Assembly (NCBI GenBank): GCA_017591395.1
Contig: WEDG01001288.1
Coordinates: 124,001 to 188,000, forward strand
From: Schistocephalus solidus
Taxonomy: Eukaryota > Platyhelminthes > Cestoda > Diphyllobothriidea > Diphyllobothriidae
Reading direction: 5' to 3'
DNA length: 64,000 nucleotides
A program made the position numbers and the translations under genes. The notes under the pieces are model-generated. The model did not search any database and had not been told where the DNA came from. It saw nothing but the letters and a program-made list of their open reading frames with translations. This document shows, piece by piece, positions 22,090 through 32,020 of this stretch (position 1 is the stretch's first letter; each line of letters opens with the position of its first letter).

Positions 22090-22285
22090 GTGGCAGGTGG
22101 GCGCTGGCCGAACGGTTACGGGACTCACTCGTCCCGTTGTGCTTTTGGGCCCACATTAGAGCCCGGTCAGCAGCCTTTGCAGCTAGTGATATAGGCCAAA
22201 TGGCATTTCCGACAAAGACAGGGAAGGCTGGTATGGCCATTTTAGGTTTATTAGCCGTCATCAGCCAGAAGTGGCTCGAACATCG
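22090..22285 (-). mobile_element. SINE-H copy 3 (partial, minus strand)
   Basis: On the plus strand the order is inverted: GGGACTCACTCGTCCC hairpin (about 22120), GGTCAGCAGCCTTTGCAG, GACAAAGACAGGGAAGGC, then TTATTAGCCGTCATCAGCC (hammerhead-like core, about 22248-22266). The tRNA-like part is missing. It lies head to head with the next copy. Confidence 0.7.
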
Positions 22286-22302
22286 GATGCCGCAATATCT
22301 TA

Positions 22303-22690
22303 GTTGGGTATGGCTGGCTAATGACGGTTTATAAGCCAGAAAGGTTCATTCCAGTTTCCCTTTTCTTTGTTGGTCATGCTATTCTGCCCACTGTGCGGTT
22401 GCTGGCGGGGCCGAGAGTGAGCCCCAAGACCCAACGGGTCGAGTGAGTCCTGTAACCGATCGGTGAGCGCCCAACTACCATTGTTAATATTCCCAATCGA
22501 AACCGGCAAGACAGCGAGCTCGTGGCGCAGTGGGTAGACCGTTGGACTTCCACCTAACAGGTCGTGATTTTGAGCCTCGGGCGCCGCACCGCCTGGGGTT
22601 GGGTATGGCTAGCTGATGACGGTTAATATGCCAGAAATAGTCATTCCAGTCTCCCTTGTCTTTGTCTGTAACGTCCTAACGTGATGCTCA
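22303..22690 (+). mobile_element. SINE-H copy 4: complete unit bounded by two hammerhead-like motifs
   Basis: GTTGGGTATGGCT plus the ribozyme-like core occurs at 22303 and again at 22598, so one whole unit of 295 bp is delimited by the motif. In between are GCTGGCGGGGCCGAGAG, the CGGGTCGAGTGAGTCCTG hairpin, CGATCGGTGAGCGCCC, CCGGCAAGACAGCGAGC, an A-box-like GTGGCGCAGTGGGTAGA (22524) and a B-box-like GGTCGTGATTTTGAGCC (22560). The second core keeps CTGATGA (22613-22619) and AGAAA. No protein is encoded. Confidence 0.8.
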
Positions 22691-22984
22691 TTTTGGTTGG
22701 TGTGTGAAGTATTGCCTACAAGGAAAGTACTATTGATCAGCTTGGCTTTTTCACTGTAAATGCGATTTTTACGAGGAAAGTTTGACAAAGAAAAGATGTG
22801 CATAAGTGAAAAAAACTAACTAGCACCTTATGCTAGCGTTTTGGCTTTACAGTGACGGGGAATACTAGGTGGACAGACGCTGATGGACTTCGGTCAGATG
22901 AAGTGTCCATGACTCAGCCCATTGACCTAAATTGGCGAACCAGCAGTGGTTTGTGCTTACGCATGGTTGTGTAGCTGCACCCAG

Positions 22985-25022
22985 GGATTGTAAGGGTGGT
23001 CAGTTAGGGCATTCACTGTGGGGGTTGGGGTAGGTTGCCTCATTTGCCTCGTACAGGCAGTGACTGGGACCAAACTGTGGCGCCTCAAAGCTAGGCTCTG
23101 CCTAGCGGCCAAAACCTGGTAATTGCCTCAGCCGGCGGTGCTGTGTATCTCCCCACACCCGGTATATCGGCTCCCTCTTCTCTCGTTCTCCTTCCCCACT
23201 TTCAAAAAGTCCTACGGAGAAGGCGACATCCAGTCCCGTATACGGCCCGGTCCACTGGGATCGCTCTTCAACTAAATAAAACCTTGACCCATAGTGGATT
23301 TCAGGGGCAGTTTCGGGTGTCTAATCGGTTCTATTTAGGGCAGCACTGCTTATCCCCACGTAAAGACGGGGTTGGAGAAGGTGTGGTGCATAACTGAAGG
23401 GATCACATCATTTGCAGGCTGACCACAACCCACAGCCGTAAGTAAACAAACAATAAGATCTGTCTTCATCTACCCAACAAACTGATGAAGTGAGTTCGGT
23501 CACTGGCAGCCTGGAGTATTGTTTCTTTTTAGACAATCCGAGGAACAACCGGTCGGAAACGAGGGCAGCGCTAGTCGTTTGAGAACTGACACGTTACAAA
23601 GTGGACATTGCTGCTCGAAACGAGACCCAATTCTTTGAACAGGCTCAGATAAAATAAGTGGCTATCAAATACCTCTTCCCTGGAGCGGCACCCAAAGTCA
23701 GAGCGACGCGACGCTGGTGTCACCTTTGCCATCCGAAACGACATCATGGGACGACTGTCCTGTCCGCCGCAGGGTATCAACGACCAATTGATGACTCTAC
23801 ACCTGCCTCTTCGTGGACTCACATTGGCCACCATCATCAGCGCCTACGCCCCCCCCCCCCACGGCGAGCTCTTATGAGGCGAAAAAAGAATTATACGAGG
23901 ACCTGCGTGCCCTCTTGGTTATTTCACTGCTAGCGTCGGGACAAACGATGCGGCCTGGAGAGGAGTGCTGGGTCCCCACAGTCTTGACAACGACCTTCTT
24001 CTTCTTTAACCTGCGCGGAACACTGTATCCTGCTGGCCAACACATTCTTCAGTCTTCCGATGCCAGAGAAAGCAACGTGGATGCACCTCCGAACGCGGTG
24101 CTGGAACCTCATGGACTACATTCTCGTTTGGAGGTGAGACCGACAGGATGTGCTTGTGACCAAGGCATTCTGTAACGCCGATGGCTGGCCGGATCACCGC
24201 CGCCATATCTCCAAGATGAAACCGCGACTTCAGCCCCTCAGAAGGCCCCAAAGTAAGTGACCACCAGGTAAGGTAAATTTGCCTGCTCACTGTTTTGAGT
24301 TCAGCAGTCAATTTGCCCAGCGACTGGAGGAACCACAAGCTCTAATTGATAACGCCACCATGGAAACACGATGGTGCCAACTGCGAACGTCATCCACTCC
24401 ACCGCCCTTGACGTCCTCGAATGCGCACGGTGTCAACACAAGGACTGGTTTGATGTTAACTACGCGGATAGTACCAGCCTACTCGCTGAGAATAGCGGAC
24501 TACATAGAGCCTGCATTGGCCACCGGACTGACACCAACAAAGTGGCCTTCTTCAGATGCCGCCGTCTTGCGCAACAACGGTTGCGGGAGTTGCAGGACGC
24601 CTGGATGGCTTCTAAGAACGTGGAAATTCGAAGCCATGTGAGCCATATACGGCCCCTGCATTAAGGGAACGGCGCTGCTGCTCAGCTCCAATGCAATGAC
24701 ATTTCTAACGGAGAAATCGTGAATTCGGAAACGCTGGACCGAAAATTTCCGCAGTGTATTCAACCGCCCATTCATGATCTCCGATGCTGCCATCAACCGG
24801 CTACCCCAGGTGGCAATCAACAAGGATAACGATCTCCAGAGGTCCTTACCAGAAACCATCCGAGTCGTGCAACAACTTTCCAACGTGAAAGCACCGGGAT
24901 CTGAGGCGATCCCGGTCGAAGTCTACAAGCGCAGTGGAACCCGGATGATGAACAAATTTACAACAGTATGCCAGGATATGGGGGCCAAGGAAAAATTCTT
25001 CAGGATTTAAGTGATGCGACCA
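22985..25022 (+). mobile_element. LINE-A copy 3, 5' half (5' UTR, endonuclease, start of RT), interrupted by LINE-B
   Basis: The 5' untranslated part (about 23040-23500) aligns with 17340-17900, including CTTTCAAAAAGTCCTACGG and TTGACCCATAGTGGA. Endonuclease blocks follow in shifting frames: VDIAARNETQFFEQ, GVTFAIRNDIMGRLSC and [10 protein letters not shown] (about 23830, inside a C-run). Then come the connector (LPAHCFEFSSQFAQRLEE) and the RT N-terminal block (AAINRLPQVAINKDNDLQ, VVQQLSNVKAPGSEAIPVEVYKR). The copy breaks at about 25022 in the DATI block. The matching continuation (YKRK...) is found at about 28325, after LINE-B. Confidence 0.8.
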
Positions 25023-28000
25023 TTGCCTAGCTGCTGGTTACCCGGCGCGTCCACAGGTGGCGGATAGTGGAACGGCCTTCAGTGACGGTGAACTGTGAAA
25101 TAAGCAGACTCTGGGGTCCGACGAATAAGCAGTCGCGGACCATCAGCGACAGTGCTACCAGGGCGCGGAGAGCTGAGGTAGACCCCAGCCGACTTCCTTA
25201 TAAAATGCCGCCAATCCTTACGACGACGCTGTGACATGGTGACCATGAACCGCCATTAAATAAGTTTGCTTGCAACCGCTGTCTTGTGGTTAGGTTCTTG
25301 AGCCAAAGCGCTAGAAGAGACAACGTCGAACAAACAATCCGAGCGGATGTTGGGGACCTGCCTGTATCCAAAATCCCAGAGAAACTTCATAAAAATGTCC
25401 GATTCCAGTACAACGACCATGCTACGGCGTCCGCGGCAACTGACGCGCTCCGCAGCTCTGGTACAGTAGTGCAGGCGAATCGTACACTAGCTGGACTACT
25501 CAACCGGGAACGAACTCTTGCTATTGGATGCTGGAATGTGCGCACTTTTCTGGACACAGGATGTCTGCTGCCTGTCTGAAGTCCGAATCCTCGACTCAGG
25601 TGCAAGAGACATAAAGATCCCGGGAGTCAAATTCCATTTCACCCTGTACCACGGTGTCCCACGTGACTCGTCTGGTAGACACGGTGTGGCAATTGCCCTC
25701 TCGGAACAAGCAAACCGTGCACGGAAACCAGTCAATGACCGAATGGTTAACTCGCGACTGAAGGGTCACTTTACCAACATCTCTGTCGTCTCCGTGTACG
25801 CACCAACATCAGCTACAGAACAGCGCGATAATAAGACCTTCTACTTGCATCTGCAGGAGTTAGTAGAAAGACTCACTGGCCGTGATCTGCCGATTGTTGC
25901 GGGGGACTGGAATGTTAGAACTGGACCCGGGGACTGGAATGGTAGGACTTCCCTGGGCAGTCATCAAAAAGTCACCTTATTGGCCGGATTGGACTTGGCT
26001 CTCGATGCGACAATGGTGAGAGAATGCTGAATTTTGTTTATCAGAACCGACTGTTTGTCACGAACACGTGATTCCAGCACCGCCATAAACCTCTCCTGAC
26101 TTGGTATTCAAAATATGGCCATACTGCAAGTCAGATCGACTACATCCTAGTTGGTTCCAAGGTTCCGCAGCTGGGTTCACGATAGCAGATCGATGCGTGG
26201 TGCCGAAACTGGTAACGTCCATGGGCCTGACTATTCTCTCGTTCGCACACGCCTGAAAATTCACCTAACATCCGCACCCAAAATTTCACGTGCGAGACGC
26301 CTTGATATCGCAAAAATCCGACAACCCAGCATTGCCGAGGCCCTGAACAGAAAAATCCGGTCCCGTTTTACGACCTGAGCCGACAGAGAAGGCAATGACC
26401 AATGGTCATCACTGAAGACATCCGTCTATGGAGCAGCTGAGAAAATTCTCGGATTAAGCCAGCGGCGCCGCAGTGACTGGATCAGTGGACAAATCCTGGG
26501 GTCAGCTCCCGCAACGATGCTTCTTTCCGCCAATCCCGGAACATGACAGCAAAGTCGGCTAGGGATGACTGGCAGAAATATTGGCCTGGAATAGCGACCT
26601 CCATGGAGCAGGCATCAAACGTCGGTGACACTCGCAAACCCCACCAAATTATCCGCTAAGTTAATGGTAAGCGCTCGACGCTTAGTGACTCTGTTCGGCC
26701 AAGGCCGATCGCTGGCATTAGCACTTCGAACACCTCCTTAACTTTGATGAGCAAGTAATACCACCCCCGCTATCCTCTGCACCTGAGTTTCATCCCTCTC
26801 CAACCTATGCAGTGTCGTGCGATTCCTTTTCCGAGGGAGAATTTACCGATGCAATACAGAGGCCTACGTCGACACTCCATGAGGTGATTGAGCAAGTGTG
26901 GAGAGACGAAGTATTTCCTAATGACTGGGGTTCGGGCATCCTCTTGTCCGTCTTCAAGAAGGGCGATAAAACAAAGTGTGAGAACTACCACGGCATAAGC
27001 CTCATCGACGTTGCTGCGAAGGTCTTCACTATTGTCCTTCTCAGACGGTTTCAGTCTATGCGTGACTCTAGGACGAGACCCAAACAAGCCGGCTTCCGAA
27101 CTTAGAGTGGATGTGTGGGCCAGATATTTAGGCTGAGATGCATTCTGGAAGTCCGTCATGGCTACCAGCAGCCAACGGCCATCTGCTTTATTGACTTCGT
27201 CGCTGCGTTCGACTCCGTCCATCGTGAGTCCCTATGGCGAATAATGGTACTCGATGGTGTACCGGTCAAAATCATTGCTTGATCAAGGCCTAAAATCGCT
27301 GCCCAATGCGCGAGTTTTCGTTCATAACAATCTTTCCCACCCCTTCGATACCCAATGTGGTGTTCGACAAAGTTGCATTCTGTCGCCAATTTTATTCAAC
27401 TACGCCATTGACTGGATTCTCGGGAGGGCTCTACACGGTTCTGATGGTGTGGATTTGCACCAGGACGCCACCTGACCGACCTAGAATACGCCGACGATAT
27501 CGGCATGCTGGCCTCAAACTTTGGTGATATAGAGCCTGTGGAGTCGCGGGGGAATGAGATCGCTACTTCGGTCGGCCTATCCATAAACACCGGGAAGACC
27601 AGTTGTTTTCCAGCTGCGTCCTTGACCAGGAGCAAGCACGCTTTGGGATTAATGGCTGTCAACTTGAAGAAGTACACAGTTTCAAATACCTCGGGGCGAG
27701 GGTGTTGCCCAAAGGACAGAGTAAGGACGAAGTTGTCTCCCTAATCGACGCCACTCGCCGGGTTTCTCAGTCCTTAGAAAGTGCCTATGGACCCAACGCG
27801 ACATCTCCGTCGCCAGGAAGATCCGTGTGTACCGTGCATCCGTCCGTTCGGTCCTCCTCTACGCTTGTGAATGCTGGGCTTTGTGCATGGAAGATGAGCG
27901 AAGACTTGAGGTATTTGACCATCGCTATCTGAGGACCATCCTTTGAATGAAGTACACCGACTACGTCTCAAACAAGGCAGTTCACACTGTCTGCAACAAT

Positions 28001-28310
28001 ATCGCGAGGATATCTCAGGCCATTAAAGAAGGACGACCTAGGTGGTTTGGGTACGTCCTCCGTCACCCAACTCACGAGCTAAGTTATACTGCTCTCGAAC
28101 TGGCGCCGTTGTCCACTTGGAGGCATCGAAGAGTAGGTCAACTAAAAACCTGGCTCGACACGATTCGGCAAGACATAGAGCCGGTGCGTGGACCTTCAGT
28201 ATTCAGCGTCCGTCGCTGGAGAAAACGGGTTGAGCTAACCGGGTCTGCTGCCGCGAATCGCCACGCGTGAGGAAATACAATACGTGACATCATTGCGGTC
28301 GGTTAGGTCC
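25023..28310 (+). mobile_element. LINE-B: non-LTR retrotransposon nested in LINE-A copy 3
   Basis: A different family with its own endonuclease and RT. Endonuclease: LAIGCWNVRTF (then an internal loss), CCLSEVRILDSGA, RHGVAIALSEQA, VVSVYAPTSA, DLPIVAGDWNVRTG. RT: VFKKGDKTKCENYHGISLID, AICFIDFVAAFDSVHRESLW (motif A), QGCILSPILFN and the catalytic LEYADDIGML (27481-27498). The tail is RWFGYVLRHPTHELSY and RRVGQLKTWLDTIRQDIEPV. There are many stops and frameshifts, and the endonuclease has an internal duplication (GDWNVRTGPGDWNGRT). The first 250 bp look like its 5' untranslated region. Borders come from where the LINE-A homology stops and resumes. Confidence 0.8.
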
Positions 28311-29640
28311 TGCATGGTCACAGCCATAACAAGTACAAGTAATCTACAAGCGGAAAGTGAAGCGGCAACTCTGATAACTACAACGAAAGTCCGATGCTCA
28401 ACACCACCAGAAATATTTTCACTCACATTCTTATTACTCCTTTCAACAGCCACCTAGAACAGGAAATGTTCCCGAGAAAACCAATCTGATTCCCGGCATC
28501 ACTGGGGCAGCTACAATAGAAGTGCCAGGGGATGTGAACCCATCTCTAAACTACCTTCGTGGATTTGAAGAAAGTCTTCGACACGGTGAATCGCGATGGA
28601 CTATGGAAGATCGTGTGGAAATTCAGCTGTCCACGACGGGATAGCGACACGCATCGCTGACAACGGGCGGTTTCCGAAACATTCGCGGTGACCATCTGAT
28701 TGAAACAGAGCTGCGTACTCGTTCTCACTCTCTTCAATCTCAGGTTATCTGCCATGCTCATGGGCCCCTAACGTGATAAGCGCCCTGGAATCCGCAACGC
28801 CCAGAGGACTGACAGACATCTAAATAGCCGGTGCATGCAACGCGTCTCTCTACAACTGGTGCCCATTCCCTGCTATTCGCGGATGACTGCGCACTGTGAC
28901 GGAAGAGGACATGCAGAGGAGCATGGACCACTTCACAGCCGGCTGCACCAACTTCGGACTAAAGATCAGCACAAAAAATGGTGATCCTGCATCCACCACC
29001 ACCCAAGACTGAATACAATATTCCTCGAATCAATTTCAATGGCACCATACTGAAAATCGTGGACATCTTCGCCTTTATATGAAGCACACTCTCACACAGC
29101 ACAAAAATCGATGAAGAAGATGTGCGTCCGATATCCAAGGCAAGCCAGACCTACGGCCGACTGCGAGCCTCAGTTTGGAATCGCTGCGGCCTCTATCTGA
29201 ACACCAACCTGAAGACGTGCAAGGCCGTCCTCTTGACAATGCTCCTGTGTGGAACAGAGACCTGAAACGTCTGCTCCAACCAAGCAAGGAAACTCAACCA
29301 CTCTAATTTCAGCTGCTTCCACAGAATAATGAAGTTGAGATGACTAGACAGGATTCCAGACACGGAAGTTCTGTAACGGACAAGAATCCTCAGCATCAAC
29401 GCCATGCTGAGATAGCGCAGCCACCTCCTGAGCATGGAAGATGAGCGATTACCCAAACAACTTATCTCCGGAGATGTCGCTATGGAGGCTCGCCGACAAG
29501 GGGGACAAAGACGCTGCTACGAGCATACTTTGAAGAACTCTCTGAGGCGATTGCGAATCAACCCGGGGGCCTGGATTGACCTCGCCAGGACCGACCGACG
29601 GAGATCTTCCCTTGCCTTGAAGTTCCTGGCCTAGGGCTTG
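28311..29640 (+). mobile_element. LINE-A copy 3, 3' half (RT core and tail, heavily decayed)
   Basis: Resumes LINE-A at the YKRK block (about 28340), then HLEQ (28450), motif A as FVDLKKVFDTVNRDGLWK (about 28553-28610), RPGIRNAQRTD, a Thr/His-rich stretch, HGPLHSRLHQ in a shifted frame, and the tail MEDERLPKQLISGDVAMEAR and LKNSLRRLRINPGAW (29434-29590). It is more diverged than copies 1 and 2 and ends before the zinc-finger region. A dead copy and the oldest of the three by eye. Confidence 0.7.
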
Positions 29641-30736
29641 TCCAAGTACGCATTCCTTAAGGAGTATTAGCAACAATGATTATTTCTGGTTGTATTACTC
29701 TGACTCAAGATTCTGACAGAGGTCTATCGAGTCGGTAATATCCCAAATCTCACACTACCCATTGGAGGTACCGGGCTTACTATCTGACAGTGGAGGTCGT
29801 AAATAATCGTCACCACACCGGAAACTAGTTACCTGACAGAAAAATCTTAGCATCCAAACTAAATTCACTTGTTCTCAATTGAATGACTTAGACCGACGCT
29901 ATATCGCATAGGTGATGGTAGAAAACGGGTAGCAGACTTCTAAAAAACCCTAACCGCTGGCGTAAAATAAGATATCGCGGGGAGTGCGCCGTTGCGACCT
30001 AAGTGTGTAAGCACAGATGAGCAAAGGATAGTTTCAACAACTGTTTCTCCTTGAGGGCTGAAGAAACCTTTTATGAAATCCACACTTGAGCCAGGACACG
30101 GTCGGTCACCATGGCACGCGAATTGATGAGTAGTTTTAATAACGAATATGACTTATGCTCGATGGCACAAAATTGATAACAGCTCACAGATATTAGCACT
30201 AACCCACACTTCTTACCGCCATGAAAGCTGGTCATCTCAAAGCGAACGCTCGAGGACTACACAGCTTAAGGGATCGGCGTCTGGACAACTCAGACTATAC
30301 CAAAAGCCGCCCCACTATGCCTCTGCTTTAAACGCGATACTGTAGATGGCTAATATCTATTGCTACTCCCTACAGTTATTCAACCGCCAGAGGAATCGCC
30401 GACGGACTCAAAGAGCGTCTGAAGAGCACTGTCGTCTTGTCCTAGGATCAAAAGTCGTTTAGTTCTTACTAGTAGTACGTTATATTTATGGCGGGAAAAG
30501 GTGTTAAAATGAAAATCGTATATTAAAGACCATAAAAAAGCAAAACACTCACAACAAGCACGAAATAAAATAGATCGTAGGGGAGGTAGAACGCAAGGAT
30601 TAAATCTTACAGTAGATAGTGCAGAGGTAGTTTGATTGACACAAACAGGCGAATCCCACCTATAAACAATTACTTGTTTAGTTCCCGGACGCGTCCAAGC
30701 CTGGTCAGAGGTCGCAACGCGAATTAAAGCCGGGAG
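29641..30736. other. No gene recognised (3' flank of the kinase gene)
   Basis: AT-rich, with short ORFs only. Lies downstream of the minus-strand kinase gene, so its 3' untranslated region should be here. No exact AATAAA is obvious on that strand within the first 250 bases. Confidence 0.5.
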
Positions 30737-32020
30737 TCAATCTCCAGCGGAGCACTTTCTATTGCGTTTGCGGAGGTAGGGTTTAGGATCCTCCACCGAA
30801 ATTGTGCTGTCCAAGCCGTTTGAATTATCATCTACTGGCGAAGACGGTGGTTTTGCAGACTGAGAAAACAGCTCGGAGGAGCCGTCAGTAGGTTTGATAG
30901 AACGGCGAAGGGAGGGATGGACGAAAGTGAAATCAGCAAACATCTTCGCTAGTGCATCCTTCGTCATGCTTGCAGCAGCGAGGTCCTCCAAGTCCGGAGG
31001 TTCAGTAGCCAGCCTCGGAGATGAATCCCCCTGATTGTGAACCACCTGACATAGTTTTTTCCGAGTGATGGGCATCTCGCTCGCATACGCAGAAGCCAAG
31101 AGCAGTGGATCAGTTGGATTAAGCTTGCAGATAGCTTCACGGTTAGGGCGGTGTTTAAGAAGAGACGTGGAGATGGGCGGAGTAAGACTATTAGAGCGAA
31201 CCTGGTCCCAGTCGACATACTTGAAGAACCGGAGCTGACGAACAACAGCCAATTCTGGACGTTGTTGATACTTCCGCTGAAGACAGGTGCTGAAGAAAGC
31301 TTGTAAAGGCTTCGTGAGACTTTTAAGACGGCGGATGGTATAGCGTCCCTCTTTGGCCCATCGAAGATCCTCAGCGAGGTCTTTGGCGACAGGGCGGATG
31401 GGACCACAAACCATTTCTGCCATTAATACTCCCAAACTCCAGACGTCAGCTTTAGTAGTGATAACATCTCCTTTGGCTATTTCTGGGGCCATAAATAGGG
31501 GAGTTCCGGTAAAATCATCATCTGTAGGCCGTTTAGTGCTCTGTGTAAGGTCATAAGAACGATCAAAATCCGAAATGAAAACATGACCAGTGGGACACAT
31601 GAGCACATTTTCTGGTTTAAGGTCTAAATGGACGATCCCAAGGGAATGAAGGTGTTCGAGGCCACAAATTATTTCCGAAACGTAGAACCGGCTCTGGCTC
31701 TCCGAGAGAAGGCCGTTCGTGTGCAGCAAATCGAACAAGTCACATCCGGTGCCCTCACGAAGCAGGAACACAGGGCCGTCGTTGACCATAAAACTGTAGA
31801 ACAAAGTTGGCAAGAACGGTGACTGGGTGGGTTCCAAAGCGAGCTTTTCGAGGAGGCGTCTTTCGCGGAGAGCACAGTTGACGGCGGATGAGTTTTGAAG
31901 GAAGAACCGTTTCAGTGCATAGGATTTATCAGTGTCCGGTCCCTCAGTATGCCTGGCCTCAAACACCAGAGAATAGCAACCCCTCCCGATAAAACGCAGA
32001 ACATTGAAATCCCTGTGCAT
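30737..32020 (-). CDS. AGC-family serine/threonine protein kinase (S6K/RSK-like), intronless, with HLD and DFD motifs
   Basis: Predicted 427-residue protein kinase. I start at the ATG at 32020-32018; the frame extends only four more codons upstream of it to a GTG and then meets a stop with no other ATG. Domain order: glycine loop GRGCYSLV (12-19), ATP lysine in YALKRFF (K37), helix-C Glu in RERRLLE (E53), catalytic loop HLDLKPEN (131-138), metal-binding DFD (151-153) and GTPLFMAPE (172-180). The AGC tail follows: FFKYVDWDQV (265-274), TPPI, and a hydrophobic motif FADFTF (361-366, F-x-x-F-T-F) like that of S6K, RSK and PKC. Oddities are HRD changed to HLD and DFG changed to DFD. Catalytic Lys, Glu and both Asp are kept, so activity is plausible but the activation mechanism may differ. 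The protein ends in a basic KRNRKC tail. The lack of introns suggests a retrocopy or a lineage-specific intronless family. Confidence 0.88.
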   Translation of the reverse strand: MHRDFNVLRFIGRGCYSLVFEARHTEGPDTDKSYALKRFFLQNSSAVNCALRERRLLEKLALEPTQSPFLPTLFYSFMVNDGPVFLLREGTGCDLFDLLHTNGLLSESQSRFYVSEIICGLEHLHSLGIVHLDLKPENVLMCPTGHVFISDFDRSYDLTQSTKRPTDDDFTGTPLFMAPEIAKGDVITTKADVWSLGVLMAEMVCGPIRPVAKDLAEDLRWAKEGRYTIRRLKSLTKPLQAFFSTCLQRKYQQRPELAVVRQLRFFKYVDWDQVRSNSLTPPISTSLLKHRPNREAICKLNPTDPLLLASAYASEMPITRKKLCQVVHNQGDSSPRLATEPPDLEDLAAASMTKDALAKMFADFTFVHPSLRRSIKPTDGSSELFSQSAKPPSSPVDDNSNGLDSTISVEDPKPYLRKRNRKCSAGD

